Part shown: piece after piece, positions 1 to 11,084 of the stretch
How the letters are laid out: each line of letters opens with the position of its first letter
Numbering within the stretch: the first letter of the stretch is position 1
Notes under the pieces: generated by a model
Database searches by the model: none
Told to the model about the DNA's origin: nothing
What the model saw: only the letters and a program-made list of their open reading frames with translations
Assembly (NCBI GenBank): GCA_024760905.1
Contig: CM045750.1
Span: 10,658,919 to 10,722,918 of the forward strand
DNA: 64,000 nucleotides
Direction: 5' to 3'
Source: Plotosus lineatus
Taxonomy: Eukaryota; Chordata; Actinopteri; Siluriformes; Plotosidae
Made by a program: the position numbers and the translations under genes

Positions 1-7
1 GAAAAAT

Positions 8-125
8 AGATAAATAGATAGATAGATAGATGGATAGAAATATACTATACATCGATATTTAATTAATCCTAGTGGGAAATTCACTATTTTTATTTATTTA
101 TTTATTTATTTATTATTATTATTTT
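8..125. repeat. GATA and TTTA simple repeats
   Basis: A short run of (TAGA)n near 8-35 and a (TTTA)n run near 93-115. No gene is seen in 1-144. Confidence 0.8.
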
Positions 126-144
126 TTGTATGCATGAAACTCAT

Positions 145-520
145 CATTCATTTTCTGTAACCGCTTAATCATAATTAGGGTCTCAGGGAGGCTGGCGCCC
201 ATCCCAGCCGACTGCAGGTGTGGTCAGAGTACACTCTGGACAGCTCGCCAGGCCATCGCAGTGCGGAAACATGCTGACGGCTTTGCAGCTACTCTTGTCG
301 AAAGTCAGCAATGGTTCTTTTACATGAACCTCACACCATAGACAGTGAGAGACATGTCCGGCCTTTAATAATCCATAACCCAGTTAGCTGCACTGGAGGG
401 GCGAGGGGGGGGGGGGGTAGGCGGCAGTGACAACCTGTTGAGAATGGGACTCGAACCCCCAACCTTAGGATCAGTGATCCAGCATCTTTACCACCAGGCC
501 ACCACTACCTGCTATGCAGA
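145..520 (-). repeat. tRNA-derived SINE, family A (my label)
   Basis: Read on the minus strand, it starts with a tRNA-like head (GTGGTGGCCTGGTGGTAAAG, then a B-box-like GGTTGGGGGTTCGAGTCCC). The body has a conserved 'aaagaaccattgctgactttcgacaag' segment. It ends in CTAATTATGATTAAGCGG and ACAGAAAATGAATG. About 340 bp is typical for this family. A G-homopolymer near 401-417 interrupts it. Confidence 0.8.
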
Positions 521-591
521 AACTACTTTATGAATTTCATTTTCAAAAAAATTGATGCCACAAGTGGACGGCATTAATTATTTATTGTTAT

Positions 592-592
<1 letters not shown>

Positions 593-624
<32 letters not shown>
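593..624. repeat. Poly(T) run
   Basis: About 32 consecutive T residues, possibly the A-tail of a retroposed copy on the minus strand. Nothing gene-like is seen in 521-720. Confidence 0.7.
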
Positions 625-628
<4 letters not shown>

Positions 629-727
629 GCCAGCTTGATTTTAAAGGTACTCATTCACTGGTGAATTTTATTTGTTTTATCTTCTGCTATCAGTTAATTT
701 TGGATGAATATCAACATTTCCTGGTGA

Positions 728-1170
728 ATGGGCAGTGGTGGCCTGGTGGTATAGGGCGCTGGATGGCTGATCCTAAGATGAAACCGCCCCAGCTCACTGG
801 TGTCATATCTCTTGTCCACCTGTTCTACATCTTGTTTACATTCTGTATTTGTTTACAATGGTAATAACAATGTAGTGATTAGCAAAAAAAATGGCACGTC
901 TGCCTCACAGCAGAAAGTCATGGGTTCGAGGGCGTTTTTGTGTGGGGTTTGCATATTCCTCGGGTTATTCCGGTTTCCTCCGACAGTCCAAAGACATACA
1001 TACAAGGCTGATTGGCTGTTCCAAATTACCCCTCGGTGTGAATGTGAGTGTGAACAGTTGCGTTTGTTGCGTGTGATGGTTTGGGGAGCTGCATGGTGTA
1101 CCTCAACTTCTTCCCATGTCGGCGAACCTCCCCTGTGACCAATGTAGGAATAAGGGATTCGACACATAAG
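728..1170 (+). repeat. SINE family A head fragment followed by a SINE family B copy
   Basis: 728-790 holds only the tRNA-like head of family A. 875-1165 is family B: tRNA-like start, 'ctgcctcacagcagaaag', 'ggttattccggtttcctcc' and 'caaagacatacat'. A diverged tail ends near 1165. Confidence 0.65.
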
Positions 1171-1298
1171 TGAGCGAGTGTTCATTTACTATTGGCCACT
1201 GTCGTATAAGAGGGATAATCATTCCTTTCCCAACATGTCTTGCCATCTTTAATATCTTACGTATCACATATTTATGAGCTTTATAATTATATTTCCAT

Positions 1299-1301
<3 letters not shown>

Positions 1302-1363
<62 letters not shown>

Positions 1364-1693
1364 CTGTATATATATGTGTATATATATGTGTGTGTGTATA
1401 TATATACACATATATATACATATACTGTAGGTTAATTGGCCGTTCTAAATTGACCGTAGTTTCTCTCCTGCAGCGGCACTGGAACCCAGTCGTATTGGCA
1501 CTTGCCTTTCCATTGGATCCTTCCAGTGGCGCCGAGACAGGGGGGGACTTGCTGCTTGGGTAACAGCCTGTCCCTCATTACTCCCTACCCAGGCTCTGCG
1601 CACTGGGGAGTATCACCAGTCGGGATACTGGCCAGAGCGCAGCCATAGTCCTTCGGGACTGACGGAGGCCTACGCGTACGCTACGCTATATAC

Positions 1694-1756
<63 letters not shown>

Positions 1757-1757
1757 A
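1302..1757. repeat. (TA)n/(TG)n arrays around an unclassified 240-bp GC-richer segment
   Basis: Alternating TA and TG runs occupy 1302-1424, and TA runs 1689-1755. 1430-1685 is non-simple sequence (for example cgccgagacagggggg and gacggaggcctacgcgtac) that I do not recognise. It may be a transposon body whose ends are the TA arrays. Confidence 0.6.
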
Positions 1758-2152
1758 AACTGATTAAGTGCATCCTTCACAGATTATTATTATTTTTTTG
1801 AATCACAAACTGTAAATTGTTACCGGTACCTATTTCCTGGAATCCACAAGCCATTGTACCAATCCTAGATATGATGTGTAAATGTCCAAACACAGGCAGT
1901 TTCACTGACATGTGATCACCCTTTACTGAAACAGGAAGTGGTTGTACATGAGGCAGTGCAGGCAGTAACCTACAGCTGTGTACATTTTGCGAATAGGTGT
2001 TACAGGTGTATGTTTACTGTGAGACTGTTTTTTTGCTGAATGTAAAATATTTGTAGATCAACAAATCATAGATAAGGTCCAAACCTCTTAGTCCTATTAG
2101 GGTCATGTGGGAGGCTGGATCCTATCTCTGCCAATACTGGATGAAGATGGGG

Positions 2153-2949
2153 TTAGACCTCTTCAAATTTGACTTTTTTCATCAAAACATATGCAACCTG
2201 ATATTTTTCCCATTCTCCAAGGTCTAAATGAACTAAATATTCCAGTTATTTTGATCTTGGACCTTGGCTATGCCTGCCCCAAGAGCCATGTCTTTTTATT
2301 GTTGACGTTTTTCAAAATGGCTGAACAATTCAGGATATTCTGTCTTTGTTTCATTGTAGCTTCCCAGAGGTTGATGCTATAGCATTAAAAGTGGTACCAA
2401 ATGAAAGCCAATAAAATTTTCTTGCATATGGTAGTAAACGTATGAACGCCTGTGTAAATTTTAACTAATAAATACCTATTTTTGTGCTTCTAAAGGATGA
2501 CATACGATACATAACTATCTCAAAAATGTTACTCTTAATGCAGGTATATCACAATCACATATCACTAATTATGTTTTTTCTCTTTATTTTAGATTGTCAG
2601 TTAAGATTGATTTGTTAAGATTTGTGAACTGCTGACATCATGGCATCTAGAAGACAACTACGTAGTGGTAAACTGGTCAAGAAAATTTTATTGGCTTGCA
2701 TTTGCTACCACTTTTAATGCTATAGCATCAACCACTGGGAAGCTACAATGAAAACAAAGACAGAATATCCCCAATTTTTCAACATTTTTGAAAAACGTCA
2801 ACAATAAAACGACATGGCTCTTGGGGCAGGCATAGCCAAGGTCCAAGATCAAAGTAACTGGTATATTTAGTTAAGTTAGACCTTGGGAAATGGGGAAAAT
2901 ATCAGTTTGCATATGTTTGATGAAAAAAGTCAAATTTGAAGAGGTCTAA
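2153..2949. mobile_element. Foldback (long inverted repeat) element
   Basis: Two imperfect inverted arms of about 272 bp (2153-2424 and 2678-2949) flank a spacer of about 250 bp. The outer ends read TTAGACCTCTTCAAATTTGA and its complement. The inner ends are near 'agccaataaaattttcttg' and 'caagaaaattttattggct'. No transposase ORF is present. It interrupts a SINE, which shows it moved. Confidence 0.85.
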
Positions 2950-3196
2950 GGTGGGGTACACCCTGAACTTGCTCGACAGAGTGTAGCAGGTCGAACACCA
3001 ATACAACCATTCACACTCACGTTCACACCTAAGGGCAATTTGGAACAGCCAGTTGGCCTCATGTGCATGTCTTTGGACTGTAGGAGGAAACCAGAGTACC
3101 CTGAGAAAACCCACACAAACATTCCAGGGAACATTCTAACTCCACACAGAAACACCCTCGCCCGAGACCCAAGCCCAGGACTTTCTTCCTGTGAGG

Positions 3197-3536
3197 TAAA
3201 AGGTGAAGTCCGTTGGGCTTTTTACACCCGAGCCTACTGGCTCATCGGACCGGTGCTTATCCCCGGATTCTGTAGCATGAAGCGACTAGGAGTACAACTC
3301 CTCCTGGATGGGACGCTCGTCCATCGCGGGTAACCTTCCCAGTATATTTTTACTGGTACCCATTTATACTGGGTGAACAGAGGCACACTTGTGGTTGAGA
3401 CCTTGCCCAGGGGTCTTAGCACAGTGTGTGTGTGTGGGGGGGGTCTCACTGGGATTTGAACACACAACCTCCCGATCATGAGCCCAGCACCCTAACCACT
3501 ACACCACCGGCCCAACGATGATGGAGACCAAAATTG
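3197..3536 (-). repeat. tRNA-derived SINE, family C, with target-site duplication
   Basis: On the minus strand: GGGCCGGTGGTGTAGTGGTT (A box), GGTTGTGTGTTCAAATCCC (B-box-like), a body with 'cagtataaatgggtaccag', and an end with 'cgggtgtaaaaagcccaac'. It is flanked by TTCCTGTGAGG at 3186-3196 and 3537-3547. Confidence 0.85.
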
Positions 3537-3669
3537 TTCCTGTGAGGCAGACATACTAACCAACACCGTGCCACCCACAGATATTTTAACTAAAATTACG
3601 TTATTAAACATCAAATAAAATGCATTCAAGTACGAAGACTACTTTTGAAGATATTAGAGTATTAATGTG

Positions 3670-3925
3670 TAGATAAATAGGACGTGGTGACATAGTGGAT
3701 AGTGTAGTGGGGTTCAAGTCCCGTTGCGCCACCTATGGAGTTTGGATACCCCACCGTCCAAAGACATGCAAATTCTAGACTGCGCCTCGATGATTGTGAA
3801 TATGATTGTGAATGGTTGTGTGTGCTGCCCTGTAGTGGTCTGGGAAACTGTACAGGGTGTACCCTGTCTTTGCCTAGAGTTGGCTGGCTGGGATTGGACT
3901 TGACGCTAATCAAGTATTAAGCGGT
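3670..3925 (+). repeat. Degenerate SINE family B copy
   Basis: The head (ggtgacatagtggatagtgt) and 'ggggttcaagtcccgttgcg' box are visible, then 'caccgtccaaagacatgcaa' and 'ctgtacagggtgtaccctg'. The body is rearranged. 3926-4084 holds nothing recognised. Confidence 0.6.
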
Positions 3926-4084
3926 TTGGAAAATGAAATACATTTATATATTTAAACTTATTAAAGGATAGGTGATTTTAACGGATTAAATTAATGTTTT
4001 CATGCATAAGTTTTATTATAGATTGCTACACATTGATTTCTTCTGAATGTTTCACAGTTTACTGTGATGTACTACGCATTAGTT

Positions 4085-4262
4085 GTGAATATAACCATTC
4101 GTTCATTCATTCATTCGTCAACATGCTTAATCCTACTATGGTCACAGGGAGCCTGGTGCCTATGTCAGCCAACTCTGGACAACTCACTTGCCAATAGCAG
4201 GTCCAAGACACATTCATAGTCACATCCACACCTAGGGGCAATTCAGAATAGCCAATTAGCCT
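4085..4262 (-). repeat. SINE family B 3' fragment
   Basis: The tail half only: the 'cattcattcattcgtcaac' end, then 'cctaggggcaattcagaata' and 'gccaattagcctcatgtg'. It directly abuts a family A SINE. Confidence 0.6.
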
Positions 4263-4265
4263 CAT

Positions 4266-4612
4266 GTGAGTGGAGCCGAGACAGTGGTGGTCTAGTGGTA
4301 TAAGGCACTGGATCGCTGATCCAAAGGTTGGGGGTTCGAGTCCCACTCTCCACAAGGTTGTCACTGTCCCCCCTCAGTGCGGCTAACTGGGTTATCAAAG
4401 GCCGGCCATGTCTCTCACTGTCTATGGTGTGAGACATGTAAAAGAACCATTGCTGACTTTCGACAAGAGTCGGCTGCAAAGCCATCAGCGTGTTTCCGCC
4501 CTGCGATGGCCTGGCGAGCGGTCCAGGGTGTACTCTGCCCTCGCCCTGAGTTGACTGGGATGGGCACCAGCCTCCCCGCGACCCTAATTAGGATGAAGTG
4601 GTTATAGAAAAT
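4266..4612 (+). repeat. SINE family A, near full length
   Basis: Head 'acagtggtggtctagtggta', box 'gggggttcgagtcccactct', the full body with 'gaaccattgctgactttcga', and tail 'ttaggatgaagtggttatag'. It is a good reference copy for the family in this window. Confidence 0.82.
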
Positions 4613-4616
4613 GAGT

Positions 4617-4865
4617 GGAGCCGGTGGCGTAGTGGTTGGGGTGCTGCGCTCATGATTGGGAGGTTGTGTCTTCAAATCCCAGTTAGACCCCCACTGTGTT
4701 AAAACTCCTGGGCAAGGTTTCAACCATAAGTGTGCCTCTGTTCACCCAGCAGTATAAATGGGTACCGGTAAAAATATACGGGTATGCGGGTAAACACCAG
4801 CATGATGAGTCACTATGGCTCGGATGTAAAAATCTCAACGAACTTTACCTACCTTTACTGTTATC
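4617..4865 (+). repeat. SINE family C, truncated
   Basis: 'ccggtggcgtagtggttggg', 'ggttgtgtcttcaaatcccag' and 'cagtataaatgggtaccggt' are present. The middle of the body is missing before 'catgatgagtcactatggct'. Confidence 0.75.
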
Positions 4866-4975
4866 AGTTAGCCCAATGTGCATGTCATTGAAATGAGGAA
4901 GGAAACCAGATAATCCAGATGAAATCCATACAAGCTCTATCTCGGCCCCTTGATGAGAGCTTCTATTCTAAGGAG

Positions 4976-5395
4976 ATCCAAGCACTGCTACATGTCTCTC
5001 ATGTCTCTCACTGTCAATGGTGAGAGGTTCATGTAAAAGAACCATTGTCTTTGTCAAGAGTAGGTTGCATAGCCCTCAGCATGTTTTTGCCTGGGGCAGT
5101 GGTGGCCTGGGGGTAAGGCGCTGGATCTGTGATCCCAAAATTGGGGGTTCAAGCCCCACTCTCAACAGTCACTGCCCCCACCCCCCTCCACCCACACCCC
5201 CAGTGCAGCTAACTGGGTTATCAAAGGCCGGCCATGTCTCTCACTGTCAATGCTGAGAGGTTCATGTAAAAGAATCATTGCTGACTTTCAACAAGAGTAG
5301 CTACATAGCTGTCAGAGTGTTTCCGCCCTGTGATGGCCTGGTGTACTCTGCCCTCATCCAGAGTCGGCTGAGATGGGGCACAGTGGGGTGGTGGT
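4976..5395 (+). repeat. Two partial SINE family A copies in tandem
   Basis: 4976-5093 is a body-only piece and 5094-5370 is a second copy with head and body. The shared 'catgtaaaagaaccattg'-type segment occurs at about 5031 and again at about 5264. Confidence 0.7.
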
Positions 5396-5450
5396 TAGAT
5401 GTCCACCTCCAGCCTCCTTGACACTCTAATGGCATTACGCTGCTTGGCAA

Positions 5451-5635
5451 ATGTGAGGCGCTCCACCGAATGTAGGCGCTTGTCACAAGTGCCTTCAGGT
5501 CTTTCGAGTGAGCAAGTGCGCATTGAATACTTGTTTCGTACTCAACCTTCACTTGCTCACTTGAAAGCTCGGAAGTCCGGATAAGCCGCGCTTTGTCTGA
5601 CAAGCGCCTACATTTGGTGGAGCGCCTCACAAATA
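5451..5635. repeat. Near-continuous inverted repeat upstream of the MAP3K7CL last exon
   Basis: The arm starting GTGAGGCGCTCCACCGAATG at 5451 is answered by CATTTGGTGGAGCGCCTCAC ending at 5629. 'aggcgcttgtca' and 'gtgagcaagtg' pair inside it. The centre is a short loop near 5535. It ends about 115 bp before the exon and looks like a small hairpin MITE. Confidence 0.75.
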
Positions 5636-5750
5636 AGATAAGTAATGAACATGCTTTAGCAATTAGCAGCAACAACAAAAGCAATCGACTGATATAAAGT
5701 TTATTCCCCTCCCCCTGTTCTCTGTGAATGTTTGTGTGTGCCCACCTCAG

Positions 5751-5931
5751 GAGGGAGCTGATAGCTGAACTGGCTGAGGACGATAGAGTGAGGTTGGAGA
5801 TCGCTCGATTGGAGGAAGAGTTCCGCCTTTTGACAGAAGAGAACCGCAACCTCGTCACCATGTACACAGAGCGCACTCAGCAACTTGCAACTTTGCGCAT
5901 AGTCAATCAGAAGAGGCAGGGCTCGTCATGA
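5751..5931 (+). CDS. map3k7cl: MAP3K7CL, last coding exon (partial gene)
   Basis: Terminal coding exon of the MAP3K7 C-terminal-like protein, a small coiled-coil protein related to the C-terminus of TAK1. A splice acceptor (cccacctcag) ends at 5750. The exon opens with the third base of an Arg codon and reads 59 further residues, from RELIAELAED to a stop at 5929-5931. The charged, leucine-spaced sequence, including LTEENRNL and the terminal QKRQGSS, matches what I know of the vertebrate MAP3K7CL C-terminus. The segment is predicted to be coiled coil. Upstream exons were not found in 1-5750 and probably lie outside the window. The neighbours BACH1 and GRIK1 follow in the human order, which supports the call. 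The exact function is not well established, so I give only homology. Confidence 0.87.
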
Positions 5932-6231
5932 CCCTTGACCTTTAATCTGGTGGTCAGAAAGAATGTTTTGTTTTGTTTTTTTTTTTTTGTTTTTTTTTTA
6001 TGAACAATTTTTACATTGGGAGCATGATACAAGGAATAGTATATTTAACATGCTGTCAGTCTTTTAACCAAACAGAAGGTTAAAATGTCACTCAGCTCAG
6101 TGCAGTGGAAGGGGAGGGTTTCATTTTAAGAAGAATACTGCGTCAGGTTTCAAACTTATTAATTATATTAGGCGTCTGTTTAGATAATTTTCCTGTCTTG
6201 TTCTTAACCTTAGAGAATATACAGTAATGAA

Positions 6232-6237
6232 AATAAA
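6232..6237 (+). promoter_or_regulatory. Candidate poly(A) signal of MAP3K7CL
   Basis: AATAAA lies 301 bp after the stop codon. It is the first canonical hexamer downstream on this strand. A LINE fragment begins only a few bases later, at about 6241, so the native cleavage site may have been displaced or may lie inside the LINE. This is inferred, since no transcript evidence is available. Confidence 0.4.
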
Positions 6238-6240
6238 TAT

Positions 6241-6746
6241 GTTCTTTCTTCTTCTTTTTCCTCTCGGCTGCTCCCTTCAGCGAATCGTCTTCCTCCATCT
6301 CACCCTGTCCTCTGCATCTTCTTCTCTTACACCAACTACCTTCATGTTCTCCTTCACCACATCCATAAATCTCTTCTTTGGTCTTCCTCTGGGCCTTCTG
6401 CCTGGTAGTTCCAGCCTCAGCATCCTACTACCAATATACTCACTATCCCTCCTCTGTACATGTCCAAACCATGTCAATCTAGCCTCTCTGACTTTGTCTC
6501 CAAAACATCTTACATGTGCTGTCCCTCTAATGTATTCGTTCCTGATCCTATCCATCCTCGTTACTCCCAAAGAGAACCTCAACATTTTCATCTCTGCTAC
6601 CTCCAGCTCTGCCTCCTGTCTTTTTCTCAGCGCCACCGTTTCTAAACCATACAACATCGCTGGCCTCAACACCATCTTGTACAGTTTTCCTTTCATTCTT
6701 GCCGATACCCTCCTATGACACATCACAACGGACACTTTTATCCAAC
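6241..6746 (-). mobile_element. RTE-like LINE, 3' end fragment (copy 1)
   Basis: The minus strand encodes the end of a non-LTR retrotransposon ORF2 ([20 protein letters not shown], then [19 protein letters not shown] and [17 protein letters not shown]). It ends in the family's 3' tail (gggagcagccgagagg, then an aagaag run). 5'-truncated, as is usual for LINEs. I think it belongs to the RTE-X/Expander group of fish LINEs, but that name needs a library search. Confidence 0.85.
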
Positions 6747-6892
6747 TGTGTCCTGAAAATAATAAAAGTTATAATTTGCTGATATAACATTATTTATGAA
6801 ACTTATAAAGGCGTCATTTAAACTCAACCAGTGGCCCCATATTAACCATCTCAGAATTTGCTGTAGTGTAGAGTATTTTCTATTTAGATATA

Positions 6893-6894
<2 letters not shown>

Positions 6895-6958
<64 letters not shown>
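6895..6958. repeat. (TG)32 microsatellite
   Basis: An uninterrupted dinucleotide array. 6747-6894 and 6959-7915 contain no gene or repeat that I recognise. Confidence 0.95.
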
Positions 6959-6962
<4 letters not shown>

Positions 6963-7916
6963 GAAAATACATTTCCAAAATTCCAGTTGTACTCTAAGTG
7001 GTTTCAAAATGGTTGTCTTTTCAAATTTGGGACTCTCTACCCCCTCGTATATCTTATGTGATGATATTGATTGGGAACAGTTCTGATAGAACATAACTTT
7101 AATTCTGCACAACACAACAGTCTGAACCTTGATACTCCACATAATTTTAGGCTTAGCTTTCAGAATATGTTCCTTCAGTGAATATCGACCTTCAGTGAAT
7201 ATGGATCTTCAGTACTCCACTATAATATTATGGTCCTTCAAATACTGTTTGTACATAATGTTTTTCCATATTTGGATGATAAAATGGGTGCACAAATGTG
7301 TAGAAACATGTAATATTTCATTTGGTTCTTATTGTATAGGTGATAACCAGAGGATCATAGCATTCATCAGCACAGGGAAACCCAACATGTGTGAAAATAT
7401 GTTAAGAACTATCTACTTGCTTCAGATAAGTCCATCAGAACCTTCTGTAGATTGTAATGAATGAATGTGTGTAGATTTCATAAATGTGTGTACACCATAC
7501 TGATCCATATCTTGGCTTCATGTACTGCAAATCTTAATGTTTCAACTCGAATCCTTCTGTTTTATCTGACTTTTAAAAGTTTAGACTTCTGTACTGCTTA
7601 GATTTAAAGTTATGGACTAGCAAAAACGCTTCCAAATCAGTATTGTCATCAAATAAGTCCCAAGGGGTGGAGTGAGGTGGGGTGGGGGTGGGGGCAGAAC
7701 GTTCTGATTTGAAAGGACCATAACTTTGAAATTACTTGGAATTTTCACCCAACATTTTGGAAATGTATTCTACAGATATATTGGTCTTTGGTCTATATCT
7801 GAGAATTTTTTTGCCAAGTTCTGAGAGAACCAATATGGAGGTTATATGATTATTAATTAAGTTCACATGGAATGACCCAAAATTTCTGACTCCATTGGCT
7901 TAAGTTTTGGTGTTTT

Positions 7917-8301
<385 letters not shown>

Positions 8302-8319
8302 GCACACACACACATTCTC

Positions 8320-8440
8320 TAAGCCACGTAATGCTTAATCCTAATTAGGGTCTCAGATAGGCTGGTACCCATCTCAGCCAATTCTGGGTGCGGATGAGAT
8401 ACACCCTGGACAGTTTGCCAGGCCATCACAGGGTTCATAT
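8320..8440 (-). repeat. SINE 3' tail fragment
   Basis: Only the shared family A/B 3' part is present ('cttaatcctaattagggtct', 'ggataggctggtaccc'-like and 'caccctggacagtttgccag'). Confidence 0.55.
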
Positions 8441-8556
8441 GTATATAATGTTTGTGTGTGTGTGTGTGAGAGACGCTGCATGGGAAAATCATGCATATGG
8501 GTTAAAAATTTTAAAATGATATTAAAATTGTATTCGAAAAAGATATCCTTTCATGG

Positions 8557-8571
8557 ATACACACACACACA

Positions 8572-8621
<50 letters not shown>
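8557..8621. repeat. (CA)n microsatellite
   Basis: CA array with one TA interruption. 8622-9395 follows with no recognised gene. 8690-9180 is CpG-containing and apparently unique; a 74-codon antisense ORF there has no family features that I can name. Confidence 0.9.
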
Positions 8622-8622
<1 letters not shown>

Positions 8623-9393
8623 TATGTACAGCCACAGTCACTTGCCTGGTTCCACGTGTTCATCATCAGCAACGTTTTCCACTGGAACAGGTTGATCCTC
8701 TTTGTCATCACCGCTAAAACCTTCGATTCGTGATTTTCATCTCCATAATAATCTCTGACTGCCTCAGTGAGTTCTCATGAGGTGAAATCTGCTTCCATAG
8801 AAATCCTCTGTTTCTGACAGCAACTTTGAAAGCTGTGCACTGCTCAGCTCTGTAAGCCCCAACGCGGCCTTTATATTTTGGCGGATGAAAAAGCGCATGG
8901 CGCTTCGTCGGAAAAACTCTATCCAATAAAAAATGCACAATTCAACAGTCGAAGAATGATCCTTTCCAAAATAAATCAAACTAAAGATCACGCCGACGGT
9001 AGAAGATGCGTGGGGTTCTGATCATGTTCATCATGGATTAGTTGCTCCAGGCGCAGGGGGTTTCAGAATAAATCAGAATTACTGCCTAAACACAGACAAG
9101 TAGTGAAAGTAGGGCTTCGAGTCTGTTTACAGCACAAACATTGTTCCGCCTGTGACGACCCAGTTCGGGAGGGAAATCATACTCGGAAGATGTGGAAAGT
9201 GAGTCCGTTTGTTTCTTACAGTTTTACATGAAATTTACTTTGCATTTATTAATGATAGATGATAATTTAGCAGAAAAAGAGTTGTCCAAATATGAAACAA
9301 ATTAAAAATCAATGTTTTTATCCTCCATCACTTTACTATCCTACAGCACGAAACTATGGCTGGCAACTTATCAATGATTTCCATCAGCAGCGT

Positions 9394-9394
<1 letters not shown>

Positions 9395-9449
<55 letters not shown>
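9395..9449. repeat. (CA)n microsatellite
   Basis: About 27 CA units. 9450-9940 is AT-rich, with nothing identified. Confidence 0.95.
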
Positions 9450-9452
<3 letters not shown>

Positions 9453-9946
9453 TGAATTGTACACAAACTAACTCCAATAAGCATGTTGGGAAAATTTAAA
9501 CTATAAATTAATACAATAATTCTACATGAATGTCCACAATGAAAATACGGTTAGTGATAAATTAATTGTGTATTCAAATTCGCGTTAATCGAAATTTAGA
9601 TTAAAAAGCATAGAAAGGTTTGAATTTGTCAAGGTGCTGAATCCAGAAAGCTAAACTTGATGATTGATGATCTTTGAAGGTTGAAAGTGTTCTATTTCTA
9701 ATCGAGTCTCACTTCCTGTGATATCTTTCACTATAAACTGATACGTGGGTGATAAACAGGTAATATTTCTATATTATGCTTTTTTTAAAAAAATAAATAA
9801 ATAAATATGGCATCCCTGGTGGAGAACTGAACTGTTGGGTTTAGAAATGTTTTGTAAAGGATCACAATCCTATCAATAAATACTTTCTGAAGTATATTTT
9901 TATCTGCTGTATTTGTGCTTTCTTGTTATTTGTCTGAAATTCAGGA

Positions 9947-10420
9947 CAGGGATCCCTCACTTTCCACGGTTAATTGGGACCGAGACCACCCCCCCCTCCC
10001 CCGCGATCGCCGATTTCCGCGAAGTAGGATCGACCCGCCTGACTGACGTATACGTACATGTATATGTGTGTATAATATCAATAAATACATATTCAACACT
10101 ATAAATGCTTATAATAACAATTAAACGTTCAAAAATAAGACATAAGATGGGAATAAAATATAAATACACACATACAGACGCGCTCGCGCAACACACACAG
10201 ATGTGCGCACCTTACATAAAAATGTAAGTAATTTTGTTGGGTCGTTTTATTGTTTTTGTTTGTTTAGGAGTTTTTTGTTTTTGTTTTTGCAAAACATTTT
10301 CCTTAACTTTTCCCCTATTTTTCCTTAATTTCCTTTTTTTAATTTTTCGATGAATATTTTTTGAAACCCGCGGTGCACTGAAGCTGCACAAGCTAAGCAT
10401 GAAGTAGCGAGGGATGACTG
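9947..10420 (-). mobile_element. MITE with CAGGGATCCCTCACTTT ends
   Basis: Same family as 45695-46160. It begins CAGGGATCCCTCACTTTCCA and ends near the diverged gcgagggatgactg. Shared interior: 'attaagg' A-rich part, 'ttataataacaattaaacg' and 'gaagtaggatcgacccgcc'. No coding capacity. Confidence 0.75.
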
Positions 10421-10440
10421 TACCTCACTTTATTACAATA

Positions 10441-10845
10441 TACAGTCTCCCCCCCAACTTACGAAATCCCCTGTGTACGAAATCCCCAGGTTACGAAAAA
10501 CATTTTCCTCCGTCTCCGAGATACAACACAACCCCCTGTTACGAAAAGAAATTCAAAATTCTAACACGCCAATCAAAATTTCACGCGACGCCTGAGTTGC
10601 TCTCTCATTGGCTGTCTATCAACATCCCGCCCCCGCTGGCCTCCCAGATAGAGACAGAAGGAAGCTTCACGCTTGAGTTTTTAGTTTAGTTTTTAAAGTT
10701 GTTTTAATTCAGTAAGTGTTTAATAAATGCGGGGCATTTGAGCTCATCTGGAATTCTGATCCCTCAAGGAATCAAATTAAAGTTGAGTTTGTCAAGCAGG
10801 GAATACACTTTGAATTCACGTCTTGTGGGTGTGGCTTGCAGCGTG

Positions 10846-10886
<41 letters not shown>

Positions 10887-11005
10887 AACACTTGAGTTTT
10901 TTAAGTTGTTTTAATTCAGTAAATGGTCAAACAGGGGCTTTGAATTCCACATCTTGTGGGCGTGGCCCGCAACACTAGAATAAATATGTGCATTGTAATG
11001 CGTCT

Positions 11006-11043
<38 letters not shown>

Positions 11044-11044
11044 C

Positions 11045-11084
<40 letters not shown>

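Larger units (their letters stand above)
2085..3590 (-). repeat. SINE family B copy split by two later insertions
   Basis: Three pieces (2085-2152, 2950-3196 and 3537-3590) join into one minus-strand family B element. They hold the tail (TAATAGGACTAAG), the body (AGGGTGTACCCCACC, CAAAGACATGCACATGAGGC) and the head (ACTACACCAC-type) in order. The first gap is the foldback element at 2153-2949 and the second is a family C SINE at 3197-3536. Confidence 0.75.

Noticed and set aside
1103..1563. Long Tyr/Ile or His/Thr open frames over the TA and TG arrays
   Set aside because: They are translations of simple repeats with no start context or homology. The same applies at 6738-7142, 7853-8190 and 14664-14994.
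4266..4330. tRNA gene suggested by A- and B-box-like sequences in SINE heads
   Set aside because: No intact cloverleaf or CCA-side stem; the same head recurs with SINE bodies at many sites.
6227..6718. 163-codon plus-strand ORF, and similar ones at 18698-19351, 25261-25989 and 33539-34456
   Set aside because: They are antisense shadows of the LINE ORF2, which reads in the opposite strand with clear RT motifs.
8714..8991. Antisense ORFs in a CpG-containing segment as a possible exon
   Set aside because: No splice-bounded frame and no recognisable homology.
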